A stretch of 64,000 nucleotides of DNA from Gemmatimonadaceae bacterium (GCA_019752115.1 JAIEMN010000010.1:62001-126000); one strand, 5' to 3'. Counted from the stretch's first letter, positions 8,214 through 17,710 are shown. The notes: generated from the letters alone by a model not told the origin. A program made the numbers and translations.

Positions 8214-9677
8214 ATGGAATCGATGGACACGCTCCCGCCCACCGAATCGCCGTCATCCGATCACGCCGCAAGCGGGTGCGCGGCCTGCTCCCGCCGTCAG
8301 TTCCTCGCGTCGGCCTCCGTGCTGTCGCTGAGTGCGCTCGCGGTCGCCTGCGGCGATGGCGTCATCAGCGAGCCCGACGTGCGCCCCGAGTTCCCAAATA
8401 CGACGTTCACCATCAACCCCGATACGACGCCGGGGCTGCAGCAGATCGGTGGGCGTGCCGTGATCACGAGCGGGAGCGAATCCCCGGTGCTCATAGAACG
8501 GGTGGGGACGCGGCAGTATCGCGCGCTCTCGCTGATCTGCCCGCACAAGGGCACCATCGTGGAGGTGCAGTCCTCGGGCTTTACCTGCCCGAATCATCTG
8601 GCGCGCTTCGACAGCAACGGTACTTGGCTGGGCGGCCAGCAGACGACCAACCTGTCGCCGGTGGGCGTGATCGTGAACGCCGACGGCACCATCACCGTGG
8701 GCGGGGCGCCGCTGCCGCCGGCGCTGGCGCTCGGGGCGACCACCGCGGTGTTCAGCACCCTGGTGGCCGACACCAGCATTGCGGCGCAAACGGTGGCGGT
8801 GGCGAACAGTGGGGGCAGCATTCTGAGTGGCCTGCAGGTCTCGCTGGCGTATGCCAGCAACCAGCCGAGCGGGTGGCTCAGTGTGTCGCTCGATCAGGCG
8901 AGCGCACCGGCGACGCTCACGCTTCGCGCGGTCCGGGGGACGCTCCCGGTCGGCACCTACAACGCCACGGTGACGCTCACGGCGCCCGGCATCACCAATG
9001 GGCCCCAGCAGGTCGCCGTCTCGCTCGTGGTGCGCGATCCGAACGCGGTAGCGGCCCTGCAGGTGTCGGCGGCCACGGCGGCCTTCACCGGGGCGGTGAA
9101 CAGCACCGTCGCGGCGCAGACGTTGCAGCTCACCAATGGCGGGGGCGGCACCATCAGCGGGCTCGCGACGAGCGTCTCGTACGGGGCAGGCGCGACCGGG
9201 TGGCTCTCCGCCACCCTCAGTCAGACGACGGTCCCCGCCACGCTCACCCTGCGCCCGGTGTTGACCGGCCTGGCCGCCGGGACCTACACCGCCAACGTGA
9301 CCATCAGCGCCCCCGGCATCGCGGCGCGCACGGTGGCCGTGACCCTGTCGGTGACCGCCGCCGGCCTCCGGGTGACGCTCGCCAGCTGGCCGGCCCTGGC
9401 CAACGTGGGTGGTGTCGCCGGTAGCGTCGGGACGGTGAACGGCGGCCCCGTGGCCGTGGCCCGCACGGGCCCCTCGAGCTTCCTGGCCTTCTCGATGCGC
9501 TGCCCGCACGCCGGGACCACGGTGAACGTGGTCAACAACAGCAGCTTCCGGTGCCCGAACCACGGGGCCCTCTTTGACGGCACCGGCGTCTGGCAGCCCA
9601 GCCCGCAGCGCACCACGGACCTCCAGCGCCTGACGGTCAGTTACACCCCCGGCGACACCGTGCTGTACGTGACCTGA
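8214..9677 (+). CDS. Tat-exported lipoprotein with two Rieske [2Fe-2S] domains
   Basis: The ATG at 8214 gives 487 residues. A twin-arginine motif (SRRQFL, residues 26-31) precedes a hydrophobic stretch and a lipobox ending at Cys46, as expected for a folded iron-sulfur protein anchored in the envelope. The first Rieske site is C109-P-H111 with C125-P-N-H128; the second is C430-P-H432 with C447-P-N-H450. Between them are two related repeats of about 100 residues, resembling BACON or Ig-like beta sandwiches. Rieske centres carry single electrons, and two in one exported chain with such a spacer is unusual. No cytochrome b or oxygenase subunit gene is adjacent, so the partner is unknown. Confidence 0.8.
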   Translation: MESMDTLPPTESPSSDHAASGCAACSRRQFLASASVLSLSALAVACGDGVISEPDVRPEFPNTTFTINPDTTPGLQQIGGRAVITSGSESPVLIERVGTRQYRALSLICPHKGTIVEVQSSGFTCPNHLARFDSNGTWLGGQQTTNLSPVGVIVNADGTITVGGAPLPPALALGATTAVFSTLVADTSIAAQTVAVANSGGSILSGLQVSLAYASNQPSGWLSVSLDQASAPATLTLRAVRGTLPVGTYNATVTLTAPGITNGPQQVAVSLVVRDPNAVAALQVSAATAAFTGAVNSTVAAQTLQLTNGGGGTISGLATSVSYGAGATGWLSATLSQTTVPATLTLRPVLTGLAAGTYTANVTISAPGIAARTVAVTLSVTAAGLRVTLASWPALANVGGVAGSVGTVNGGPVAVARTGPSSFLAFSMRCPHAGTTVNVVNNSSFRCPNHGALFDGTGVWQPSPQRTTDLQRLTVSYTPGDTVLYVT

Positions 9678-9700
9678 GCCGTCCCGCCCGTCGCCCCCGG

Positions 9701-9732
9701 TTGAACCCGCCTCCAGCTCCGGCTAACTTTCG
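9701..9732 (+). promoter_or_regulatory. Promoter-like TTG-N20-TAACTTTCG before the argS operon
   Basis: TTG at 9701-9703, a 20-base spacer, and TAACTTTCG at 9724-9732. The layout matches the Bacteroidota-type -33/-7 promoter (TTG, about 19-21 bases, TAnnTTTG). It lies 54 bases before the start at 9786. Confidence 0.5.
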
Positions 9733-9738
9733 GAGCTG
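9714..9738. repeat. Inverted repeat spanning the -7 box
   Basis: Arms CAGCTCCG (9714-9721) and CGGAGCTG (9731-9738) flank a nine-base spacer that holds most of the TAACTTTCG box. It could be an operator, or the terminator of the preceding Rieske gene since a T-rich stretch (TTTGGCTTT) follows. Confidence 0.45.
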
Positions 9739-9785
9739 TTTGGCTTTACCTAGCGTCACCCCTGAATTCGCCCCCGCATCGAGCC

Positions 9786-10064
9786 ATGCCGACATACGAG
9801 TTCCGCGCCCCTGACGGCACGATCATCGAGCGCGTCTTCAAGATCAGCGAAGTCCCCGAGTCCATCGACCTGCCCGACGGGCAGGGCGTGGCCACGCGCA
9901 TCATCTCCGGCGGCGCCGGGCTGCTCTTCAAGGGCACCGGCTTCTACATCACCGATTACGGCAAGGACGGCAAGAAGGATCAGCGTCCCGCCGCCTCGTC
10001 CGACACGAAGTCCGAATCCAAGAGCGAGGCCAAGCCGGCCGCGCCGGCCGCCAAGGCCGAATGA
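9786..10064 (+). CDS. FmdB-like small protein lacking zinc-ribbon cysteines
   Basis: The 92-residue product starts MPTYEFRAPDG and contains the hallmark GGAGLLFKGTGFYITDY of the FmdB family. FmdB proteins normally carry two CxxC pairs forming a zinc ribbon. Here no cysteine is present at all: residues aligning with the first pair are APDG and the second pair is replaced by LPDGQG. The tail (from about residue 60) is a low-complexity Lys/Ala/Ser stretch. Family function is poorly defined, often annotated as regulatory. It is the first gene after a promoter-like site and precedes argS by 37 bases. Confidence 0.7.
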   Translation: MPTYEFRAPDGTIIERVFKISEVPESIDLPDGQGVATRIISGGAGLLFKGTGFYITDYGKDGKKDQRPAASSDTKSESKSEAKPAAPAAKAE

Positions 10065-10101
10065 CAGCCCTCGTGCTGTCTCTTTCCATGAGCCACAACC
10101 C

Positions 10102-11754
10102 GTGACCCACGCCGACGCCCTGCGCGCCGAGCTCGCGCGCGCAGCGCGTTCGCTTGGCGCGCCCGACGACGTTTCGCCCATCCTCGAGCGCCCGCGGGAC
10201 CCGTCGTTCGGCGACTGGGCCACCAACCTCGCCATGACCCTCGCCAAGCCGCTCGGCAAGAAGCCGCGCGACGTGGCCGAGGCGCTCATCGCCGCGCTCG
10301 ACCAGAGCGCCGTCGGCGTCGTGTCCGCCGAGATCGCCGGCCCGGGCTTCATCAATCTGCGGCTGGATCCGGGCTTTCAGGCGCGCGGCATTCTGCAGAT
10401 CCTCGCGAACCCCGAGCAGTGGGGGCGCTCGAACACGGGCAACGGTACCCGCGTCGTGGTGGAGTTCGTGTCGGCGAACCCCACCGGCCCGCTGCATGTC
10501 GGTCATGGCCGTCAGGCGGCGCTCGGCGATGCCATCTCCACGCTCCTCGAGTGGACGGGGTGGACCGTCGATCGCGAGTTCTACTACAACGACGCCGGCG
10601 CCCAGATCGCCAACCTTGCCAAGAGCACGCAGGCGCGCGTGCGGGAGCTCGGTGGCGCGCCGCTCGAGATCCCGGAGGGCGGCTATCACGGCGACTATAT
10701 CCGCGAGATCGCCGAGCGCTACGTTGCGCAGCATCCCGAGGATGCCGCCGGCAACGATCTCGACGCCATGCGCCAGTTCGCCGTCGCGGCGCTGCGGCAC
10801 GAGCAGGACCTCGATCTGCAGGCGTTCGGCGTGCAGTTCGACACGTACTATCTCGAGAGCTCGCTCTACACCGACGGGCGCGTGGACAAGACGGTCGAGG
10901 CGCTCAAGCAGAGCGGCTACACGTACGAGGAAGAGGGGGCGCTGTTCCTGCGCACCACCGCCTTCGGCGATGACAAGGACCGCGTGATGAAGAAGAGCGC
11001 GGCCAAGGGCGGAGACTACACGTACTTCGTCCCCGACGTCGCCTATCACGTTACCAAGTTCGAACGCGGCTACACGCGCGCGATCAACGTGCAGGGCGCC
11101 GATCATCACAGCACCACCACCCGCGTGCGCGCCGGGCTGCAGGCCCTGGGGATCGGGATCCCGCAGGGGTACCCCGACTACGTGCTGCACCAGATGGTGA
11201 CGGTGATGAAGGGCGGCGAGGAAGTGAAGATCTCCAAGCGCGCCGGCTCGTACGTGACGGTGCGGGATCTGATCGACGAAGTCGGCCGCGATGCGGTGCG
11301 CTACTTCTACCTCATGCGGAAGGGCGACTCGCAGCTCGTCTTCGATGTGGATCTCGCCCGCAGTCAGTCGGAAGAGAATCCGGTCTACTACGTGCAGATG
11401 GCGCACGCCCGCATGTGCGGCATCTTCCGCGTGGGCGAGATCGACGCCGCGTCGGTCACCGGGCAGGGTGTCGATCTCAACGTGCTGGTGGAGCCGGCCG
11501 AACAGGAGCTGGTGAAGCAGCTGCTCGACTTCCCGTCGATGGTGAAGGGCGCCGCCGACAATCTCGAGCCGCACCGCATCGCCGGGTGGCTGCTCGAGAC
11601 CGCGCGCGCGGCGCACACGTGGTATCACAAGCATCATGTCCTCGGGGAGCCCGAGGCCATTACTCAGGCGCGCCTCGTCCTGGCGCGCGCCACGCAGCTC
11701 GGCATTGCCGCCGGGTTGCGCATTCTTGGACTGTCTGCGCCGGAGCGCATGTGA
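10102..11754 (+). CDS. argS: Arginyl-tRNA synthetase
   Basis: Class I aminoacyl-tRNA synthetase that charges tRNA-Arg in the cytoplasm. The 550-residue length is normal. The N-terminal Add1-type domain (about 1-105) is followed by the HIGH-type motif GPLHVGHGR, the KMSKS-type motif KISKR, and a helical anticodon-binding domain that includes AHARM and the usual C terminus LGLSAPERM. The start is GTG 10102; an upstream ATG at 10088 runs into a stop after five codons. The last codons overlap the next gene start by four bases. Confidence 0.95.
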   Translation: MTHADALRAELARAARSLGAPDDVSPILERPRDPSFGDWATNLAMTLAKPLGKKPRDVAEALIAALDQSAVGVVSAEIAGPGFINLRLDPGFQARGILQILANPEQWGRSNTGNGTRVVVEFVSANPTGPLHVGHGRQAALGDAISTLLEWTGWTVDREFYYNDAGAQIANLAKSTQARVRELGGAPLEIPEGGYHGDYIREIAERYVAQHPEDAAGNDLDAMRQFAVAALRHEQDLDLQAFGVQFDTYYLESSLYTDGRVDKTVEALKQSGYTYEEEGALFLRTTAFGDDKDRVMKKSAAKGGDYTYFVPDVAYHVTKFERGYTRAINVQGADHHSTTTRVRAGLQALGIGIPQGYPDYVLHQMVTVMKGGEEVKISKRAGSYVTVRDLIDEVGRDAVRYFYLMRKGDSQLVFDVDLARSQSEENPVYYVQMAHARMCGIFRVGEIDAASVTGQGVDLNVLVEPAEQELVKQLLDFPSMVKGAADNLEPHRIAGWLLETARAAHTWYHKHHVLGEPEAITQARLVLARATQLGIAAGLRILGLSAPERM

Positions 11755-12695
11755 GCGATACCACCGCGGTAACCCCGAGCCCCGTCCTCGTCGTTGGCTC
11801 GGTCGCCCTCGATTCCGTCGAAACGCCGTTCGGCAAGGCCGACGACGTGCTGGGCGGCTCTGGCAACTACTTCTCGAGCTCCGCGTCGCACTTTGCGCCG
11901 GTGCAGCTCGTGGGCGTGGTCGGTGACGACTATCCCATGGAGAAGCTCGAAGCGCTGCGCGCCCGTGGTGTGGACCTGAGCGGCGTTGAGAAGGCGGCCG
12001 GTACGAGCTTCCGCTGGCGCGGGCGGTATCGCCACGATCTCAACTCGGCCGAAACGCTCGAAACGCACCTCGGTGTCTTCTCGCACTTCCGGCCGAAGAT
12101 TCCTGATGCCTTCAAGGCGTCGCCGTTCGTGTTCCTGGCGAACATCGATCCGCGGCTGCAGCTGCAGGTGCTCGAGCAGGTCGAGAAGCCCCGCCTCGTG
12201 GCCTGCGACACGATGAATTTCTGGATCGAGTCGCGCCGCCCGGAACTCGTGGAGCTGCTCAAGCACGTCGATCTCGTCACGCTCAACGATGGCGAGGCGC
12301 GCCAGCTCACCGAGCAGAGCAACCTGATCAAGGCCGCGCGCTGGATCATGGAGAAGGGACCCAAGCACGTGCTCATCAAGAAGGGCGAGCATGGCGCGTT
12401 CATGTTCACGCCCGACAGCATCTTCTTCGCCCCGGCGTATCCGCTCGAGAGTGTCTTCGACCCGACCGGGGCCGGCGACTCGTTCGCCGGTGGCTTCATC
12501 GGCTACCTCGCCCGCACCGGCGATCTGTCGGAGCGCAACATGCGCCGCGCGGTGGTGGTGGGCTCGGCGATGGGCTCGTTTGCCGTCGAGAAGTTCTCCA
12601 ATACGCGGCTGCTCGAAATCACGCGTGACGACATCGAGCGTCGCGTGCAGGAATTCCGTCAGCTCGTGGCGTTCGACACGGAGCTCGGCTCGTGA
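11751..12695 (+). CDS. PfkB-family carbohydrate/nucleoside kinase
   Basis: The GTG at 11751 overlaps the argS stop and gives 314 residues starting MSDTTAVTPSPVLVVGSVAL. Ribokinase-like features are the N-terminal GSVALDSVETPFG strand-turn, the glycine-rich GGSGNYFSSSA, and the C-terminal signature DPTGAGDSFAGGF with the catalytic Asp in GAGD. The family phosphorylates sugars or nucleosides such as ribose, fructose derivatives or adenosine. Substrate cannot be decided; the position between argS and purM could fit adenosine or nucleoside salvage, which is inference. Confidence 0.85.
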   Translation: MSDTTAVTPSPVLVVGSVALDSVETPFGKADDVLGGSGNYFSSSASHFAPVQLVGVVGDDYPMEKLEALRARGVDLSGVEKAAGTSFRWRGRYRHDLNSAETLETHLGVFSHFRPKIPDAFKASPFVFLANIDPRLQLQVLEQVEKPRLVACDTMNFWIESRRPELVELLKHVDLVTLNDGEARQLTEQSNLIKAARWIMEKGPKHVLIKKGEHGAFMFTPDSIFFAPAYPLESVFDPTGAGDSFAGGFIGYLARTGDLSERNMRRAVVVGSAMGSFAVEKFSNTRLLEITRDDIERRVQEFRQLVAFDTELGS

Positions 12696-13750
12696 GCACG
12701 CCGGCCGCGAACGATCGTCCGCTCGACTACCGGAGTGCCGGCGTCGACATCGACGCCGCCGACGACGCGAAGCATCGCCTCGCCAAGCTCGTGCAGAGCA
12801 CACTCACGTCGGGGGCGCGCGGCGCCTTCGGCGGCTTTGGTGGCATGTTCCGGGTACCCGATGGGTATCGCTCGCCGCTGCTCGTCGCGAGCGCCGACGG
12901 GGTGGGCACGAAGATCAAGATCGCCATCGAAGCCGGTCGCCATGACACCATCGGCCACTGCCTGGTGAATCACTGCACGAATGACATTCTCGTGCAGGGG
13001 GCCATTCCGCTCTACTTTCTCGACTACGTGGCGTTCGGCAAGCTCGAGCCGCCCGTGGTGGAAGGCGTGGTGGGCGGTGTGGCCGCCGGCTGCCGCGAGA
13101 ACGAGTGCGCGCTGATCGGTGGCGAGACGGCGGAAATGCCCGGCGTGTACACGCCTCCCGACTACGACCTGGCCGGCTTCATCACCGGCATCGTCGAAGA
13201 AGATCAGGTGCTCGGCAGTGCGCGCGTGCGCGAGGGCGATGCGCTGATCGCCCTGGCCGGAGACGGCCTCCACACGAACGGTTATTCGCTGGCGCGTCGC
13301 ATCATCAGCGATCGCCTCAAGCTGGGCGTGCATGACCCGTTTCCCGAGGCGGGCGGCGCCAGCGTGGCCGACATGATGCTCAAGGTGCATCGCTCGTATC
13401 TGCAGTGCCTCAAGCCCGTGCTCGGCCATATCCACGCCATGGCGCACATCACCGGCGGCGGCCTTCCCGGCAACCTCAACCGCGCGCTCCCTGAAACACT
13501 CGATGCCGCGGTCGACACATCCACGTGGACCATCCCGCTCGTCTTCCGGGTACTCGCGGAAGCGGGGCAGGTCGCCCCGCTCGAGATGTTCCGGGCGTTC
13601 AACATGGGGGTGGGCATGGTCGTCATCACGGCGCAGGAGAACGTGTCGCACATCACGGCGCGGGCCGCCGCATGCGGTATCGCCGCATGGGAGCTCGGTC
13701 GCGTGGTGAAGGGCACCGGCGCGGTGCGGCTCGACGGAGTCGTCGCGTGA
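12692..13750 (+). CDS. purM: Phosphoribosylformylglycinamidine cyclo-ligase (AIR synthetase)
   Basis: ATP-dependent closure of FGAM to AIR in de novo purine synthesis. The 352-residue protein starts at GTG 12692, overlapping the previous stop. Diagnostic segments are DYRSAGVDIDAAD, ADGVGTKIKIA, VNHCTNDILVQGA, GGETAEMPGVY, GDGLHTNGYSL and the C-terminal HITGGGLPGNLNR with FNMGVGMV. These match the PurM fold over the full expected length. It sits inside the overlapped argS-to-rib run. Confidence 0.95.
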   Translation: MSTPAANDRPLDYRSAGVDIDAADDAKHRLAKLVQSTLTSGARGAFGGFGGMFRVPDGYRSPLLVASADGVGTKIKIAIEAGRHDTIGHCLVNHCTNDILVQGAIPLYFLDYVAFGKLEPPVVEGVVGGVAAGCRENECALIGGETAEMPGVYTPPDYDLAGFITGIVEEDQVLGSARVREGDALIALAGDGLHTNGYSLARRIISDRLKLGVHDPFPEAGGASVADMMLKVHRSYLQCLKPVLGHIHAMAHITGGGLPGNLNRALPETLDAAVDTSTWTIPLVFRVLAEAGQVAPLEMFRAFNMGVGMVVITAQENVSHITARAAACGIAAWELGRVVKGTGAVRLDGVVA

Positions 13751-14763
13751 CGTCCCGCGTGGGGCGTCCCCTCGTTCTCGCGTTGAGCGCCGCGGCCATC
13801 GTTGGTGCGTCGCCGCTCTTCGGCCAAACCACGAGCGGCGCCTGCGCGACGTCGCCGGCGACCTTGTCGGGCGCTGATGCCTGCCGCAAGGCGCTCGATC
13901 TGTTCGGCTTCGTGATGCCGCAGGTTGGCGTGGCGCTCTCGAGCGGCAACCCCGTACTGGGCGAAGGCGGCACGTTGGGTGGCTGGGGCAAGCGCGCCAT
14001 CTCGGTGCGCGCCACGGCGGTGGATGGCTTCCTCCCCAAGAACGCGGTGCCCATCAACGTGACGGGCGGCGCCGTGGCGAGTGACTTTGGGGCCTCGCGC
14101 ACGCCGGTGCCGGTACCCACGGCGGAAGCAGCGATCGGCCTGTTCGCCGGCATGCCGGCCGGGCTCACGAACGTGCTGGGCGTCGATGCGCTCATCGGCG
14201 CGACGTATCTCCCCACGGTCGATGAGAACGATCTGTCGCTCAAGCCGTCGGGATCGAACCTCGCGTTCACCTACGGGGTGCGCGTCGGGGCGCTGCAGGA
14301 ATCGAGTCTCGTGCCGGGCGTGAGCGTGAGCTACATGCGGCGCAAGCTGCCCACCATGAACGTCGCGTACACGCCGAACGACGACCAGCTGACCATTAGC
14401 GATCTCTCGAGCACGTCGAATGCGCTGCGCCTCACCGTGAGCAAGCGCATCGCCATCCTCGGGCTCTCCGGTGGCGTTGGGCGAGATGAGATCGAATCCA
14501 CGGCGTCGATGGGCGGCAGCGTGAAGGAGACCGTCCTCGGCACGCCGGTGACCGCCTCGGTGGCGCTGCCCAACATGCGGCAGAAGATCACGCGCAACAC
14601 CGCGTTCGTCAGCGCGTCCTTCGGCATCGCCATGCTGCGCATCGTGGGCGAGTTCGGCTGGAGCAGTGAAGGCGACGCACAGGGCGGGCTCAACACCTTC
14701 GGTGGCCATCGGGCCAACGAAGGGTTCCGCTACGGGTCGATTGGTCTCGCCACCCGCTTCTGA
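13747..14763 (+). CDS. Predicted outer-membrane beta-barrel protein
   Basis: GTG 13747 overlaps the purM stop by four bases and opens a signal peptide (VLALSAAAIVGASPLFGQ). The 338-residue product has alternating hydrophobic strands, several GV(R/S)V and SVSYMRRK-type strands, and ends in a terminal phenylalanine (GLATRF), the classical recognition signal for outer-membrane barrel insertion. I do not recognise the family. It overlaps the start of ribD, so the two are translated together although no functional link is obvious. Confidence 0.65.
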   Translation: MTSRVGRPLVLALSAAAIVGASPLFGQTTSGACATSPATLSGADACRKALDLFGFVMPQVGVALSSGNPVLGEGGTLGGWGKRAISVRATAVDGFLPKNAVPINVTGGAVASDFGASRTPVPVPTAEAAIGLFAGMPAGLTNVLGVDALIGATYLPTVDENDLSLKPSGSNLAFTYGVRVGALQESSLVPGVSVSYMRRKLPTMNVAYTPNDDQLTISDLSSTSNALRLTVSKRIAILGLSGGVGRDEIESTASMGGSVKETVLGTPVTASVALPNMRQKITRNTAFVSASFGIAMLRIVGEFGWSSEGDAQGGLNTFGGHRANEGFRYGSIGLATRF

Positions 14764-15835
14764 CGACGAGCGCTTCATGCGCCTCGCCCTCGCGCTCGCC
14801 GAGCGCGGGGCGGGGCAGGTGTCGCCCAATCCCAAGGTTGGCGCGGTCATCGTGCGCGATGGGCAGGTGGTGGGCGAGGGCTGGCATCAGCGCTATGGCG
14901 ATGCCCATGCCGAGGTGAATGCGCTGGCGCACGCTGGCGAGCAGGCCCGCGGCGCCACGGCCTACGTGACCCTTGAACCGTGTAATCATCACGGTCAGAC
15001 GCCGCCGTGTAGTGAAGCGCTCCTCGCCGCCGGCATTCGCCGGGTGGTGTATGCGGTGGCCGACCCCAATCCGATCGCCAGCGGCGGCGCCGCCCGGTTG
15101 GCGGCGGCCGGCATTGAGGTGCTCGGCGGCGTCTGTGAGCGCGAGGGCGCGCTGCTCAACGCGCCGTTCCTGCACGCCGCCCGCGGCGCGGACACCCCGT
15201 TCGTCACACTCAAGCTGGCCACGTCCATCGATGGGGCCATCGTCGATGCCACGCGCCAGCGCGGCTGGATCACCGGGCCGCCGGCGCTCACCGCCGTGCA
15301 CCATCTGCGGGCCGACGCCGATGCCATCGGGATCGGCATCGGCACGGCGCTGGCCGATGACCCCCTCCTGAACGTCCGCCTCGCCCCGGCCCCCCGTGTG
15401 GCCCCCCGGCGCGTCATTTTCGACCGCCGCGCCCGGCTGCCGCTGGAGTCGCAGCTGGTGCGCACGGCGACCGAGATCCCGGTCACGGTCATCACCGACG
15501 GCAGCCAGCCCTCCCGTGAGGCGGCGCTGGCCGACCGGGGGGTGCAGATCCTCGTCGCCCCCTTGGTGGCCGACGCCTTCCGGACACTCCGCCAGCAGGG
15601 CATCCGGCATCTGCTCGTCGAGGGCGGCTCGGTGGTCGCCTCCGACCTTCTCGATGCCGGCCTCGTCCACCACCTGATTATCTTTCAGGCTCCGGTCATT
15701 CTGGGGACGGGCGCCGTTCCGGCGTTCGCCGCTTACCCGTCGCAGGGCGCCGCCGTGGCGCCCCGGCTCCGGGTGCTCGAGCGCCGCGTGTACGGCGACG
15801 ACCTGATGACCCGCTACGCTGTTTCCGGAGACTGA
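14741..15835 (+). CDS. ribD: Riboflavin deaminase/reductase RibD
   Basis: Bifunctional enzyme of riboflavin synthesis: deaminase then reductase on the pyrimidine intermediate. The deaminase zinc site is visible as HAEVNAL and EPCNHHGQTPPCSEAL, followed by the reductase domain (VTLKLATSIDG, HLRADADAIGIGIGT, LLVEGG). TTG 14741 is preferred because it keeps the DDERFM segment conserved in the family (364 residues); ATG 14777 is the alternative and gives 352. Either start overlaps or nearly abuts the outer-membrane gene. No FMN riboswitch is seen upstream. Confidence 0.92.
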   Translation: MVSPPASDDERFMRLALALAERGAGQVSPNPKVGAVIVRDGQVVGEGWHQRYGDAHAEVNALAHAGEQARGATAYVTLEPCNHHGQTPPCSEALLAAGIRRVVYAVADPNPIASGGAARLAAAGIEVLGGVCEREGALLNAPFLHAARGADTPFVTLKLATSIDGAIVDATRQRGWITGPPALTAVHHLRADADAIGIGIGTALADDPLLNVRLAPAPRVAPRRVIFDRRARLPLESQLVRTATEIPVTVITDGSQPSREAALADRGVQILVAPLVADAFRTLRQQGIRHLLVEGGSVVASDLLDAGLVHHLIIFQAPVILGTGAVPAFAAYPSQGAAVAPRLRVLERRVYGDDLMTRYAVSGD

Positions 15836-15842
15836 TTCACCG

Positions 15843-16469
15843 ATGTTCACGGGGCTCGTGGACGATGTCGGCCTCATTACCGAGGTCGCCGATACGCCGG
15901 CTGGGCGCGAATTGCGCATTGTGTGCCGGTACACTGACCTCGCGGATGGCGAGAGTATCGCCGTGAACGGCGCGTGCCTCACGGTGCGCGAGCACGGCGT
16001 CGCGGATGGCGCCGGCTGGTTCACTGTCGGCGCCGTCATCACGACCCTCGGCCGCACGACCATCGGCGGCTGGACCGCGGGCACCCGGGTCAATCTCGAG
16101 CGGGCCATGCGCCTCGGCGATCGCCTCGGCGGCCATCTGGTACTCGGCCACGTCGATGATCTGGGCACCGTGCTGCGCACCGCCGAGCATGGCGATGCCT
16201 GGCTCATCGATCTGGAACTCCCGGCCCCCCTTCGGCCGCTCACCGTCGACAAGGGCTCCATCGCCGTGAATGGCGTGAGCCTGACCGTCAACGAACTGCT
16301 CCCCACCGGGGTGCAGCTCTCCATCATCGAATACACGCGGCGGCACACGTCGCTCGGCACGCTCACCGCCGGCGATCAGGTCCACGTCGAAGTCGATGTG
16401 CTGGCCAAGCACGTCGAGCGACTGCTCGCGCCCTATGCGGGTGCCGCTTCTTCTGGAGTACGCGCATGA
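15843..16469 (+). CDS. ribE: Riboflavin synthase alpha chain
   Basis: Dismutates two 6,7-dimethyl-8-ribityllumazine molecules to riboflavin. The protein starts MFTGLVDDVG, matching the conserved MFTGI(V/I)E start, and shows the two-fold repeat expected of the family: SIAVNGACLTV in the first half and SIAVNGVSLTVNE in the second, each with its own barrel. Length 208 is typical. It lies seven bases after ribD and overlaps ribBA by four bases. Confidence 0.95.
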   Translation: MFTGLVDDVGLITEVADTPAGRELRIVCRYTDLADGESIAVNGACLTVREHGVADGAGWFTVGAVITTLGRTTIGGWTAGTRVNLERAMRLGDRLGGHLVLGHVDDLGTVLRTAEHGDAWLIDLELPAPLRPLTVDKGSIAVNGVSLTVNELLPTGVQLSIIEYTRRHTSLGTLTAGDQVHVEVDVLAKHVERLLAPYAGAASSGVRA

Positions 16470-17710
16470 CGCAGGACCCGCAGGATCAGGACGTTGAGGC
16501 GACCGAGCCGGTCTTCGGCACCGTCGAGCAGGCGCTCGCCGATATCGCGGCCGGCAAGTTCGTCGTCGTCGCCGATGATGAGGACCGCGAGAATGAGGGC
16601 GATCTCGTCTGCGCGGCCGAAATGGTCACGCCCGAGATGGTCAACTTCATGCTCGACGCCAAGGGCATGATCTGTCTCGCGATGACCAACGCCTGGGCCG
16701 ATCGCCTGGGGCTGGTCATGCAGACCGATCACAACACCGAGGCGATGAGCACCGCGTTCACGGTGAGCATCGACGCCGCGGCGAGCTACGGCGTCACCAC
16801 CGGCATCAGTGCGAGCGATCGCGCCACGACCATTCGCGTCGCGGTGAGCCCCGAAGCCACGCGCAGCGACCTGCGCGTGCCGGGGCACATCCATCCGCTG
16901 CGCGCCCGCGATGGCGGCGTGCTGCAGCGGGTTGGGCACACCGAAGCCGCGGTGGACCTCGCGCGTCTGGCGGGCCGTCGCCCGGCCGGCGTGATCTGCG
17001 AGATCCTCAACAAGGACGGCACCACCGCGCGCCGCCCGCAGCTCGAAGTGTTCGCCAAGCAGCACGGGCTCACGTTCATCACGATTGCGCAGCTGGTGGC
17101 GTATCGCCTCCAGCACGAGCGCCTCGTGCATCGGGTCGCCGACGCGCGCCTCCCCACTGAATGGGGCGAGTGGCGCATCGTGGGCTACAAGAACGACGTG
17201 GACAAGCGCGAGCACATCGCCATCGCCTACGGCGACGTCACCAACGGCGAGGACGTGCTCGTGCGCATGCACAGCAAGTGCCTCACCGGCGATGTCTTCC
17301 ATTCGCAGCGCTGTGACTGCGGCTGGCAGCTCGAGAAGGCCATGCAGATGATCCAGGCCGAGGGGCGCGGCGTCATCGTGTACCTCGACCAGGAAGGGCG
17401 GGGGATCGGCCTGCTCAACAAGCTCAAGGCGTACGAACTGCAGGATAAGGGCGCCGACACCGTCGAAGCGAACGAGAAGCTCGGCTTCAAGCCCGATCTC
17501 CGGAACTACGGCATCGGCGCGCAGATCCTGCTCGACCTGGGCGTCAAGTCCATCCGCATCCTGACCAACAATCCGCGCAAGCTCGTCGGGCTCGATGGCT
17601 ATGGCCTCGTGCTCAAGGATCGCGTGCGCATCGAGGCGCCGCCGTCCAGTGAGAACGCTTCCTATCTTGAGACCAAGCGAACCAAGCTTGGACACCTCTT
17701 CGCCATCTGA
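16466..17710 (+). CDS. ribBA: DHBP synthase / GTP cyclohydrolase II fusion
   Basis: Supplies both precursors of lumazine. The N-terminal half is 3,4-dihydroxy-2-butanone-4-phosphate synthase ([30 protein letters not shown]). The C-terminal half is GTP cyclohydrolase II with the zinc site [16 protein letters not shown] and the downstream [16 protein letters not shown]. Length 414 is normal for the fusion. ATG 16466 overlaps the ribE stop. Confidence 0.95.
   Translation: MTQDPQDQDVEATEPVFGTVEQALADIAAGKFVVVADDEDRENEGDLVCAAEMVTPEMVNFMLDAKGMICLAMTNAWADRLGLVMQTDHNTEAMSTAFTVSIDAAASYGVTTGISASDRATTIRVAVSPEATRSDLRVPGHIHPLRARDGGVLQRVGHTEAAVDLARLAGRRPAGVICEILNKDGTTARRPQLEVFAKQHGLTFITIAQLVAYRLQHERLVHRVADARLPTEWGEWRIVGYKNDVDKREHIAIAYGDVTNGEDVLVRMHSKCLTGDVFHSQRCDCGWQLEKAMQMIQAEGRGVIVYLDQEGRGIGLLNKLKAYELQDKGADTVEANEKLGFKPDLRNYGIGAQILLDLGVKSIRILTNNPRKLVGLDGYGLVLKDRVRIEAPPSSENASYLETKRTKLGHLFAI

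Noticed and set aside
14600-14780. FMN riboswitch before ribD
   Set aside because: The region is coding sequence of the overlapping outer-membrane gene and lacks the RFN-element motifs.
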